NCBI GenBank assembly: GCA_020050375.1
Contig: JAGVKR010000450.1
Span: forward strand, 1-10,713
DNA: 10,713 nt
Source: Planctomycetales bacterium
GTDB lineage: Bacteria; Planctomycetota; Planctomycetia; Planctomycetales; Planctomycetaceae
Direction: 5' to 3'
The translations under genes were made by a program, and so were the position numbers. Shown here in pieces: positions 1-6,110 of the stretch. The first letter of the stretch is position 1. Each line of letters starts with the position of its first letter. Below the pieces are notes generated by a model. That model had not been told where the DNA came from. It was given only the letters and a program-made list of their open reading frames with translations, and did not search any database.

Positions 1-849
1 AACCAGCAGCAGGAAGCGCTCGACGATCTCGAACAGGCGCAGCGCGAACTGGCGCGCGACCGCCGCCGTGCCGAAGAGCAGCTCGCGCGCGAGCAACTCG
101 ACAAGATCGCCAGCGAGCTGGCCGCGATGATCGACCGCGAACAGGCGGTCATCGATGAGACCAGGCGGCTCGACGCGATCCGCCAGGGGGCGGGTAAATT
201 CACGCGAGCTCAGCTTCTGGCCCTGCGCGACCTGACCACCGTCCAGCGAAATCTCAAAGACGACACCGACCGGCTCGTCGACAAATTGACGGCGGCCGAA
301 GTCTTCGCGCAGGCTCTTCGCGGAGCGGCTCGCAACATGCAGCTCGCCATCGACCTGCTCGAAGAGCGCGAAACCGGCGCCGATGCGCAACAGGCCGCCG
401 AGCACGCCCGGCGCCGGTTTGTCGATCTCAACGACGCCCTGAAACAGGACGAGGACGACGGAGCTTCGAAACAAGCACAGGCCGAGCAGCAGCAGGGTGG
501 TGACGACGGCCCGAGTCAGAACGACGAGGGGCCCCAGACCGACGGCATCCCGGCCATCGCCCAGCTCAAGATGCTTCTTTCGCTGCAGCGCGAGCTGCTC
601 GAACGAACGACCCGCCTCAGCGAACTGCACGAGTCGGGTAAGCCCTTGACTCCCGCCCAGCTTCAAGAGCTCGAAGCGCTCGCGAAAGAACAAGGCGAGC
701 TGGCGGACCTCGCCCGAAACCTGTCGCGCCTCGCCACCGAGCCGGACGACGATGAGCCTTCAAAAGACGCCTCCGAGCCGAAAGTAGATGACAAGCCGAC
801 GGGACCGAAAGCGGAGCCGGCAGAAACAGAGGGAGGCAAGAATGAATAG
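1..849 (+). CDS. C-terminal part of a long coiled-coil protein (5' end outside window)
   Basis: The reading frame is open from the first base and ends at TAG 847-849, so only the last 282 residues are visible and the start lies to the left. Residues 1-140 are heptad-like and rich in E, Q, R, L and A, typical of a long coiled coil. Residues about 148-182 are an acidic Q/D/G-rich linker. Residues 183-240 form a second helical stretch, and the tail is acidic and lysine-rich. No catalytic motif or membrane segment is visible in this part. It overlaps the next gene by 8 bp, so the two are probably translationally coupled. From family knowledge, planctomycetes carry large DUF4175-like coiled-coil proteins beside MoxR/VWA (Bat-type) clusters followed by a smaller coiled-coil partner, and this pair fits that pattern. 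That assignment is inference because the N-terminal domain is missing. The coding status is secure; the function is unknown. Confidence 0.85.
   Translation, partial: NQQQEALDDLEQAQRELARDRRRAEEQLAREQLDKIASELAAMIDREQAVIDETRRLDAIRQGAGKFTRAQLLALRDLTTVQRNLKDDTDRLVDKLTAAEVFAQALRGAARNMQLAIDLLEERETGADAQQAAEHARRRFVDLNDALKQDEDDGASKQAQAEQQQGGDDGPSQNDEGPQTDGIPAIAQLKMLLSLQRELLERTTRLSELHESGKPLTPAQLQELEALAKEQGELADLARNLSRLATEPDDDEPSKDASEPKVDDKPTGPKAEPAETEGGKNE
830..836 (+). promoter_or_regulatory. Shine-Dalgarno that fixes the start of the second coiled-coil gene
   Basis: AGGGAGG lies 5 nt upstream of ATG 842, inside the end of the preceding gene. It supports 842 over the in-frame ATG at 788, which would give 18 extra basic residues. 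Confidence 0.7.
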
Positions 850-1732
850 CCAGACGCACAATGCGATTCAGACTACGCGTCGTGACGTGTCTTGCTCCCT
901 TCCCCCCTTGCGGGGGAAGGGCCGGGGATGGGGGGGCGAACGTCAATCGGCCCTCCACTTCGACGGTAACTTTTCCGCGTCTTGCTTTTCGTGTCTTTCT
1001 TGGTTCCTCCCGTCTTTCCGGCCGCTTGTCGTTTTATTATTCCTCGTCACCGCGATTCCCCGACTCACCGCCGACGAGCCGCTCCCGACCGACGACGAGC
1101 CGCAACGATCCAAGCCGGCGGTGAAAGATCCCGCGCCCGCAGTCGACGACAAGTTGATCCGAGCCCTCGACCCGGCGGCGAAAGATCAGATCGAAAACGA
1201 GATTGCCCGGATGGAACGCGCCATCGAGGGGATGCGCCAGGCGAACAAACGCATCGAAGCCGACGACACCAGCGCCGCCACGCTCGAACTCCAACGCCGC
1301 GTGATTGAAGACCTCGAAAAGCTGCTCGAACAACTCAAGCGCGCGCAGCAGAACCGCAAGAACAATCCTCAGCCCCAGGGCCAGCAGCAAGAGCAGGGCG
1401 AGCGGCAGAAGCTCCCCAAACCACAACTCGACCCGCAGAATTCCGGGGCCCGTCCGCAGCCTCGCAATCAGAACCGCAACGAATCGTCGCAGCGCAACGA
1501 AGACGAGAAGTCCCGCGACGCGCAGGAGCGGCTCGACGCGGCGAAGGCTTCGCTCGCCGAGGAGTCCCGTCGGCAGCAGATGATCAAGGACGTCTGGGGA
1601 CACCTCCCTCCTCACCTCCGCGAAGCGATGCGCAACACATTCAGCGAAAAGTACCTGCCGAAGTACGAAGACCTCGTCAAACGCTACTACGAAGCCCTCG
1701 CTGAAAAGAACCGCAGCCGGTCGGAGAAATAG
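842..1732 (+). CDS. Secreted or membrane-anchored coiled-coil protein carrying a repeat in its N-terminus
   Basis: Encodes 296 aa from ATG 842, chosen for the AGGGAGG site and the 8-bp overlap with the upstream gene. Residues 17-38 are encoded by a copy of the GC palindrome also found at 2731 and are not expected in the native protein. A hydrophobic segment follows at about 54-72, with a possible signal-peptidase site near TA-DEP (residues 76-79). The exporting signal is therefore displaced about 50 residues from the start. Residues 108-172 are predicted helical coiled coil, 173-222 are a Q/N/P-rich low-complexity linker, and the C-terminus contains VWGHLPPHLREAM and YLPKYEDLVKRYYEALAE. I recall this type of C-terminal motif from planctomycete hypothetical proteins encoded beside large coiled-coil/VWA genes. 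The role is unknown; it is probably an envelope partner of the upstream protein. Codon use looks native outside the inserted repeat. Confidence 0.8.
   Translation: MNSQTHNAIQTTRRDVSCSLPPLRGKGRGWGGERQSALHFDGNFSASCFSCLSWFLPSFRPLVVLLFLVTAIPRLTADEPLPTDDEPQRSKPAVKDPAPAVDDKLIRALDPAAKDQIENEIARMERAIEGMRQANKRIEADDTSAATLELQRRVIEDLEKLLEQLKRAQQNRKNNPQPQGQQQEQGERQKLPKPQLDPQNSGARPQPRNQNRNESSQRNEDEKSRDAQERLDAAKASLAEESRRQQMIKDVWGHLPPHLREAMRNTFSEKYLPKYEDLVKRYYEALAEKNRSRSEK
895..951 (+). repeat. GC palindrome family, copy 1 (within coding sequence)
   Basis: A 57-bp stretch nearly identical to 2731-2787. It has a perfect 10-bp stem (897-906 with 912-921) and a 5-nt loop, followed by a G-rich tail and the flank CGAACGTCAATCGG, shared with copy 2. 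G-runs of 5, 3, 4 and 7 separated by 2-nt spacers (912-936) also fit a G-quadruplex pattern. It is read through in frame by the second coiled-coil gene, about 50 nt after its start codon. Similar LPPLRGKG-type translations are common in GC-rich genomes and mark this class of repeat. Confidence 0.85.
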
Positions 1733-1790
1733 CCAGCCGCGTCGTCTCGTTGATCGCGTCGTCCCCTTTCCCGCTCACCGATCCTCCTCC

Positions 1791-2696
1791 ATGCCCAAAC
1801 CCTCCGCCGAGTTCCCTTCCAAAGCCGACGAGACCTACGTCCCCGGGTCGCTGGTCCGACTGCAGCGCTATCTGGCGATGGCCGGGGCCGGTTCGCGCCG
1901 GCACTGCGAGGACTTTATTCTCATGGGCCGCGTCACGGTCGACGGCAAGGTCGTCAGCGAGCTGGGAACGCGGGTCGATCCCGAGACGCAGCTCGTCCGT
2001 CTCGACGGCGAGCGGATTCGCGTTCATCGCCGCACGTACTACCTGCTCAATAAGCCGATCGGCTACCTCTGCACCAATCGCGATCCCGACGGCCGTCCGC
2101 GCGTCGTCGACCTGTTCCCCCGCGATCGCGAGCGGCTCTTCACCGTCGGCCGGCTCGACGAAAACAGCCAGGGGCTATTGCTCGTCACCAACGACGGCGA
2201 GCTGGCCAACCACCTGGCCCATCCGCGGTTCCGAGTCCGCAAGGTGTATCTGGTGCAGGTCGCCGGCGTTCCCACCCGCGAGACGGTCGAGCAACTGACG
2301 CAGGGGGCCTACTTCGCCGAAGGAAAGTTCAAGGCGGCCGAAGCGCGGCTTGTCAAAGTTCGCAAACAAAGCGCGATTCTCGAGATCGTGCTGACCGAAG
2401 GGCAGAACCGCGAAATCCGCCGGCTCCTCGCCAAACTGGGACACAAGGTGCAGAGCCTGCAGCGCGTCGCCCTGGGGCCGCTCGAACTGGGCGCGCTGGA
2501 TCCCGGCCATTTTCGTCCCCTCGATTTTCAAGAAGTGCAGGCGCTGCACGCTTTCGTCAAGAGCCTCGGCGGTCGCGAGCGCGGCAAGTCTCCGGGAAAG
2601 CGCCGCGCAGCAGCCTCTCGGGGCCCGCGCACTGCCGATCGCAAAGAAAACCGTTCGCCCGCCTCCCGCAGGAACCGCCCCCAACGCAAGCGATGA
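1791..2696 (+). CDS. RsuA/RluB/RluE/RluF-family pseudouridine synthase
   Basis: Encodes 301 aa. It isomerises uridine to pseudouridine in rRNA, probably 23S (RluB-like) or 16S (RsuA-like), in the cytoplasm. Residues 22-80 form an S4 RNA-binding domain (LQRYLAMAGAGSRR, GRVTVDGKVV). The catalytic domain begins with LLNKPIGYLCTNRDPDGRP (85-103) and contains GRLDENSQGLLLVTNDGEL (120-138), with D123 as the expected catalytic aspartate. The family usually has Thr where this protein has Ser126. EGQNREIRRLLAKLGHKV is the conserved C-terminal family motif. The final 50 residues are a very basic Arg/Lys/Ser-rich tail, probably contacting RNA. ATG 1791 gives an N-terminus running straight into the S4 domain; no clear Shine-Dalgarno site is visible. 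It follows the coiled-coil pair by 58 bp on the same strand. Family assignment is firm; the exact target base cannot be read from sequence. Confidence 0.95.
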   Translation: MPKPSAEFPSKADETYVPGSLVRLQRYLAMAGAGSRRHCEDFILMGRVTVDGKVVSELGTRVDPETQLVRLDGERIRVHRRTYYLLNKPIGYLCTNRDPDGRPRVVDLFPRDRERLFTVGRLDENSQGLLLVTNDGELANHLAHPRFRVRKVYLVQVAGVPTRETVEQLTQGAYFAEGKFKAAEARLVKVRKQSAILEIVLTEGQNREIRRLLAKLGHKVQSLQRVALGPLELGALDPGHFRPLDFQEVQALHAFVKSLGGRERGKSPGKRRAAASRGPRTADRKENRSPASRRNRPQRKR

Positions 2697-2730
2697 CCAG
2701 CAAAGCCGATCGCAATTTGCGTATTTCTTA

Positions 2731-2787
2731 CTCCCTTCCCCCCCGGCGGGGGAAGGGTTGGGGATGGGGGGGCGAACGTCAATCGGC
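2731..2787 (+). repeat. GC palindrome family, copy 2
   Basis: Near-identical over 57 bp to copy 1. It has a 10-bp perfect stem (2733-2742 with 2748-2757), a 5-nt loop, and a G-rich tail ending in seven G at 2772, followed by CGAACGTCAATCGGC. It lies 34 bp after the pseudouridine synthase stop and could act as an RNA hairpin at the 3' end of that transcript, although no U-tract follows. Confidence 0.85.
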
Positions 2788-2869
2788 GTTCATGAGCAGC
2801 CGTATTGTGTTCGACGAACGCGGAACTACGCGAGTCTCGGCTGAAGGTGGTTGTCCCGAGACGCTCCTT

Positions 2870-2910
2870 CCCCCCCACCCCGGCCCTCCCCCCGCAAGGG
2901 GGGGAGGGAG
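2870..2910 (-). repeat. GC palindrome family, copy 3 (reverse orientation)
   Basis: Reverse-complement member of the same family. It has a 10-bp perfect stem (2884-2893 with 2899-2908) with a 5-nt loop, preceded on the plus strand by the C-rich counterpart of the G-rich tail. It lacks the CGAACGTCAATCGG flank of copies 1 and 2. Confidence 0.8.
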
Positions 2911-3050
2911 AGAACAGCAACCGAAGGGTGGTCCGCGTCCGGGAAAACAGTCGTGTTTTTCCCATGCTCATTCGCGCCAACGACGCGATCCCCGATGCGC
3001 GGGGAAACTCCAACCGTATCGCACTATCGCACCACACACCGGCTGAATCC

Positions 3051-4154
3051 ATGCCCGATCCGCTCTCCTGCACCGACGCGCCCCTCGCCTGCCAACAGAT
3101 TATCCGGGTCGTCGAGCAGGTTCGCCTGGCGCGCGACACGTACCGCCTGCGTCTGGCCGCCCCCGACCTCGCCGAAGCGGTCGTGCCGGGGCAATCTTTC
3201 ATGATTCGCGCGCCCGGCGTCACGAACCCGCTGCTCGGCCGTCCCTTCGCCCTCTACGACACGTGGCTCGACGGCGCCGGCCGGCCGGCGGGGATTGATA
3301 TTGTCTATCTCGTCGTCGGCAAGATGACCACGCTGATGAGCGGCTGGACCGCCGGCGACCGCGTCGAAGTCTGGGGCCCGCTCGGCAACGGCTTTCCGCT
3401 CCCGACGCCAAAGCGCCTGCTGCTCGTCGCCGGCGGCATCGGCAATACGCCGTTCCCCGCTGTGGCGCGGGAGGCGCTGGGGCAGCGGGTCTATGGGCGA
3501 CGTCCGGGTATCGACGACGGCTCGTCCACCGGGCGGAGCGAGACGGAGAGACAGGGAGACGGAGAGACAGGGAGAAGCATCTCCCCCACTCCCCCACTCC
3601 CCCACTCCCCATCTCTCCGTCTTCCGCTCACTCCCTCGCAAATCACGTTCTGCTACGGCACGCGATCCGCCGACTACCTCGCCGGCCTTGACGACTTCGC
3701 CGCGCTCGGCATCGACGTGCGTCTCGCCACCGACGACGGCACCCGCGGTCATCACGGCTTCGTGACCGATTTAGTCGACACATGGCTTGAGGATGCGCGG
3801 GAAGATCTGGAAGAAAGTACGAGAAAGACAGAGAGACAGAGAGACGGAGAGACCGGGAGAAATATCTCCCCCACTCCCCCACTCCCCATCTCCCCGTCTC
3901 CCCCTCAAGCCTCAAGTCTCAAGCCTCAAGCCTCCATCTTCTGCTGCGGCCCCGAGCCGATGATGCACGCCGTCGCGAAGCTGGCGGCGAAGCACGCTGT
4001 CCCCTGCTGGCTGTCGCTGGAAACGCCAATGGCCTGCGGCTTTGGCGCCTGCTTCAGTTGCGTGACCCGCGTCAAACAACCCGACGGCCACTGGGACTAC
4101 CGCCGCACCTGCGTCGAAGGCCCGATCTTCCCCGCTGAAATGCTGGCGCTTTAG
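3051..4154 (+). CDS. pyrK: Dihydroorotate dehydrogenase electron-transfer subunit (PyrK-like) with two repeat-encoded insertions
   Basis: Encodes 367 aa from ATG 3051; the family is usually about 250-290 aa. PyrK carries FAD and a 2Fe-2S cluster and passes electrons from dihydroorotate oxidation by PyrD type 1B to NAD+ in pyrimidine synthesis. The flavin domain is at 18-118, with GRPFALYD (63-70) as the FAD-binding RPxx motif and VYLVVGKMTTLMSGW. The NAD-type domain starts at LLLVAGGIGNTP (123-134) and continues with FCYGTRSADYL and FCCGPEPMM (297-305). The C-terminal cluster ligands are C329, C334, C337 and C354, in the PyrK arrangement. About 35 residues (162-196) and about 40 residues (254-294) are encoded by copies of one repeat family, which accounts for most of the excess length. 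The frame stays open upstream to 2805, but that part is repeat-derived. No pyrD is visible in the window. Function is preserved only if the loops tolerate the inserts. Confidence 0.88.
   Translation: MPDPLSCTDAPLACQQIIRVVEQVRLARDTYRLRLAAPDLAEAVVPGQSFMIRAPGVTNPLLGRPFALYDTWLDGAGRPAGIDIVYLVVGKMTTLMSGWTAGDRVEVWGPLGNGFPLPTPKRLLLVAGGIGNTPFPAVAREALGQRVYGRRPGIDDGSSTGRSETERQGDGETGRSISPTPPLPHSPSLRLPLTPSQITFCYGTRSADYLAGLDDFAALGIDVRLATDDGTRGHHGFVTDLVDTWLEDAREDLEESTRKTERQRDGETGRNISPTPPLPISPSPPQASSLKPQASIFCCGPEPMMHAVAKLAAKHAVPCWLSLETPMACGFGACFSCVTRVKQPDGHWDYRRTCVEGPIFPAEMLAL
3541..3622 (+). repeat. Purine/pyrimidine hairpin repeat, copy A, inside pyrK
   Basis: The outer arms AGACGGAGAGA (3541-3551) and TCTCTCCGTCT (3612-3622) are perfectly complementary. 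The inner stem GGGAGA/TCTCCC closes on an AGCA loop (3570-3585). The left half has two tandem 16-mers (3541-3556, 3557-3572) and the right half has three CCCCCACT octamers (3583-3606). It is read in frame as TERQGDGETGRSISPTPPLP. Confidence 0.9.
3821..3902 (+). repeat. Purine/pyrimidine hairpin repeat, copy B, inside pyrK
   Basis: Same family, orientation and reading phase as copy A. The outer arms at 3842-3852 and 3889-3899 match at 10 of 11 positions, and the inner GGGAGA/TCTCCC stem closes on AATA (3855-3870). It has only one full 16-mer, preceded by degenerate GA-rich units, and two octamers. It is read as TERQRDGETGRNISPTPPLP. Confidence 0.9.
3904..3931 (+). repeat. Four tandem heptamers (CTCAAGC) inside pyrK
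   Basis: Four units of CTCAAGC, the second with T at the last base, directly abut copy B. They encode part of the linker QASSLKPQAS just before the FCCGPEP strand. This is a short tandem repeat of a type prone to slippage. Confidence 0.85.
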
Positions 4155-4183
4155 GCGACGGCGATCAAAGACGAGGAGTGATG

Positions 4184-4302
4184 GAACGTCCAACATTCAA
4201 CGTCCAACATTCAACGTCCAACATTCAACGTCCAACTTTCAACGTCCAAAGTTGAATGTTTTCGTTCGGCGTTGGAAGTTGGACGTCGAATGTTGGACGT
4301 TC
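4184..4302. repeat. 14-mer tandem and inverted repeat cluster between convergent genes; possible bidirectional terminator
   Basis: Units of AACGTCCAACATTC start at 4185, 4199, 4213, 4227 (one change) and 4241 (diverged). Inverted units lie at 4275-4287 and 4288-4301. The 3rd and 4th units can pair with the inverted pair across a loop of about 34 nt, with one mismatch and one gap, giving a large hairpin. The cluster lies between the pyrK stop (4154) and the minus-strand epimerase stop (4312), where terminators are expected. No classical U-tract is seen, so the terminator role is inference. Confidence 0.8.
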
Positions 4303-4311
4303 GATGTTCGC

Positions 4312-5439
4312 CTATTTGCCTTTCTGACCCTGCTTCCGATCGCTCCCTTCGCGTATCACCGCGGTATGGATGTCAGGCGAGCGGCGGCCGGGGGCGCGTT
4401 CGCCGTTGATGATCGCGTAACGCCCTTGCCAGACGACGGCCGACGCCGTCACGCGCGACGAGCCGGCCGGCATCTGCCCACAGATGTTCCAGCGGTCGGC
4501 TTTCGCGTCGTAACAGAAGACGTCCAGCGGAAAGCCGGGGTGCGTTGAGGGCTCGGGCAGGGCCGCCGAATCGTCGATTCCGCCAATCACGTAGATCCGC
4601 GAAGAGTCGTGCGTGAGGGCAGGGGTCGGGGCCGCGCCGATCGCCCGCGGGACGTCGGCCAGACGCTTCCAGGTTCCTTCGGTGGGACCACGCGGCGTGT
4701 ATCGGTAGCAGTCGGTCTCGAAAGGAGCGATGCGAACGACCTCTCCCTTGGGGCCCGCCTTCCAGCGAAAGCCGCTCATCAGAACAAACGATCCGTCGAG
4801 CTCCGCCGCGACGGCATGCGATCGTTCCAGGCCAGGCCAAGGTTCGAGCACTTTCCACCGCATTGTCCCTTTGGGCTCCGCCAAGTCGAGGCCCCAGAAC
4901 GTCTTCATGGCTTCCGTCGCCTCCGGGCTGGCGGTCCCCCCGGCCACAAACAGCCGCGAGCCGACGAGGCAGCCGCACAAGTTGGCACACGGCTGCGGCA
5001 ACGCCGGCAGGGTTTCTGTTTGGATTTTGCCATCGACGAGGCGCAGGGCAAACACGTCGGCATAGTGACGCTTGAGGTCGCTTCCCCCGGCACAGATGAG
5101 CGCCCCATCCCACGTCGCGGAGACACCGTACCCCAGCGGCCGAGGCAGCTTTTCGGCAGCCACGCGCCATTGGCCCTGCGGTCGATCGAGAACATAGATC
5201 GTGTCATACCACCCCTTCGTCCCCCCTTCCCACGGAAATTTCCCCGGAAAGTTCGCCCCTCCCGCCACAACGAGCGCCCCACCGCTCGTCCCCGCGAACA
5301 TCGTGGCGAACCCTTCCTTGTCGGGCAACGACGGAAGCCGCGACCACTCGATGGATGGCGGAGAAGTTTTTGCATCATCCCCAAGCGCCGGCGGTGATTG
5401 CGTAAGGAGCGAAACCAGAAGAACGGCGGACAGGTTCAT
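4312..5439 (-). CDS. Secreted Kelch-type cyclically permuted mutarotase / N-acetylneuraminate epimerase homologue
   Basis: Encodes 375 aa from ATG 5439. The start is set by GGGGAG 5 nt upstream; longer in-frame starts only add the translation of the REP-like repeat. Residues 1-21 (MNLSAVLLVSLLTQSPPALG-D) look like a signal peptide, so the product is probably periplasmic. Kelch-type blade motifs recur: FAGTSGGALVVAGGANFPG (48-66), DTIYVLDRPQGQW, ICAGGSDLKRHYADVF, LFVAGGTA, FVLMSGFRW, IYVIGGIDD and YAIINGERAPGRRS. From family knowledge, NanM-type epimerases are six-bladed Kelch propellers that convert alpha- to beta-sialic acid, and GGANFP followed by PWEGG and a YD-IYVLD strand is typical of the cyclically permuted group. 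The substrate is not proven and other sugars are possible. No sialate lyase or transporter is seen nearby. It converges with pyrK and lies downstream of the transposase. Confidence 0.85.
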   Translation of the reverse strand: MNLSAVLLVSLLTQSPPALGDDAKTSPPSIEWSRLPSLPDKEGFATMFAGTSGGALVVAGGANFPGKFPWEGGTKGWYDTIYVLDRPQGQWRVAAEKLPRPLGYGVSATWDGALICAGGSDLKRHYADVFALRLVDGKIQTETLPALPQPCANLCGCLVGSRLFVAGGTASPEATEAMKTFWGLDLAEPKGTMRWKVLEPWPGLERSHAVAAELDGSFVLMSGFRWKAGPKGEVVRIAPFETDCYRYTPRGPTEGTWKRLADVPRAIGAAPTPALTHDSSRIYVIGGIDDSAALPEPSTHPGFPLDVFCYDAKADRWNICGQMPAGSSRVTASAVVWQGRYAIINGERAPGRRSPDIHTAVIREGSDRKQGQKGK

Positions 5440-5444
5440 TTGAT

Positions 5445-5450
5445 CTCCCC
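5445..5450 (-). promoter_or_regulatory. Ribosome binding site of the epimerase gene
   Basis: On the minus strand GGGGAG is followed by a 5-nt spacer and ATG at 5439. It decides the start against an in-frame ATG at 5520 that lies within the REP-like repeat. Confidence 0.7.
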
Positions 5451-5478
5451 AAAACGTTAATGCCCCGCCGGGTGTCCG

Positions 5479-5587
5479 GCGCAGTCGCGGAGCGACGACG
5501 TATTGTAGCCAGTGGCGCAAGCCACTGGAAAAACGGCAACGAGAATGCGAAGCCCCGGCAGGGGCGACGTCGAGCGCTCAATCCCAC
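5479..5587 (-). repeat. REP-like element R1 (transposase 3' end)
   Basis: This 109-bp sequence is repeated at 6275-6382 with few differences. It holds three hairpins: GTCGC/GCGAC with loop GGA, CCAGTGGC/GCCACTGG with loop GCAA, and GCCCC/GGGGC with loop GGCA. Its inner end, GTGGGATTGA on the minus strand, contains the last codons and stop of the transposase gene. Confidence 0.9.
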
Positions 5588-6030
5588 AAATACCGCTCGT
5601 CGTATTCGATCTGATTCTTCTTCAGCAGCGAAACAAGCTCCTCCTGAAACGTCGCCCTCCGATGGTGCCGCTCCTGTGTCTGAATGTATTTCCGCACCCG
5701 ATCGACCTGCGACTGGCTGACTGTAAATGCACCGTATCCCGTCTGCCATGCGAATCGCCGATCGAAATCGGGCCGCTCGTGAATCCACTTTGACGACTTG
5801 GATTTGATTGTCCGCAACAGCGTGGCGATGGCAAGATCGGCAGGCAACTTCACAAGCAGATGCACGTGGTCCGGCATTCCGCCGCATTCGAGCAGGATGC
5901 CGCCTTCGTCACGAATTGCGCCACCGAGATACGGATACAATTCGTCGCGCAGGTCCGGGGTGATGAATTCGCGGCGATGTTTGGTGCTGAAGACGAGATG
6001 GTAGAGCAGATTCGTATACGTGGATGGCAT
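5578..6030 (-). CDS. IS200/IS605-like HUH Y1 transposase (TnpA / RAYT type)
   Basis: Encodes 150 aa, the usual size for an IS200-type TnpA. It is a single-strand DNA nuclease that cuts at hairpin-marked ends through a 5'-phosphotyrosine link. The HUH motif is H55-V56-H57 within GGMPDHVHLLV. The likely catalytic tyrosine is Y115 in RVRKYIQTQERHH, with Q119 in the metal-binding position of the same helix. The N-terminus YTNLLYHLVFSTKHRREFI is the typical first strand of the family. The C-terminus KKNQIEYDERYLWD is complete and lies in the flanking repeat. ATG 6030 is chosen over 6087 because family proteins start at this point. All visible motifs are intact, so the enzyme may be active. No TnpB or IscB partner is present. 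I assign the family firmly; the RAYT subgroup is inferred from the REP-like flanks. Confidence 0.93.
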   Translation of the reverse strand: MPSTYTNLLYHLVFSTKHRREFITPDLRDELYPYLGGAIRDEGGILLECGGMPDHVHLLVKLPADLAIATLLRTIKSKSSKWIHERPDFDRRFAWQTGYGAFTVSQSQVDRVRKYIQTQERHHRRATFQEELVSLLKKNQIEYDERYLWD

Positions 6031-6110
6031 CGTGTTGGCCCTTTCGGTTCCAGAGAAACGGGGTGTTTGATTGAGGCTGATCGGCACAGGTGTGCCGTAT
6101 TCAAGGCAAT

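Larger units (their letters stand above)
2697..3050. other. Intergenic region filled by an inverted pair of GC palindromes
   Basis: This 354-bp gap holds two GC palindromes in opposite orientation (2731-2787 and 2870-2910). Open frames cross it on both strands, but their translations are repeat-derived (for example SLPPRRGKGWGWGGE) and I do not regard them as genes. Positions 2911-3050 show no convincing promoter or other feature. Confidence 0.7.

Noticed and set aside
2528..3223. 231-aa minus-strand frame across the 3' end of the pseudouridine synthase gene and into pyrK
   Set aside because: Its sequence is the reverse reading of two GC palindromes and two real genes.
3541..3931. Possible CRISPR-like or VNTR array
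   Set aside because: Units are nested hairpin parts with no regular spacers, and they lie inside a coding frame.
4609..5397. 262-aa plus-strand frame opposite the epimerase gene
   Set aside because: It is the antisense shadow of a well-supported Kelch protein, and its translation is Arg/Pro-rich without motifs.
5578..6030. OMEGA-type (TnpB/IscB) guide-RNA system beside the Y1 transposase
   Set aside because: No TnpB or IscB reading frame or RuvC motif is present in the neighbourhood.
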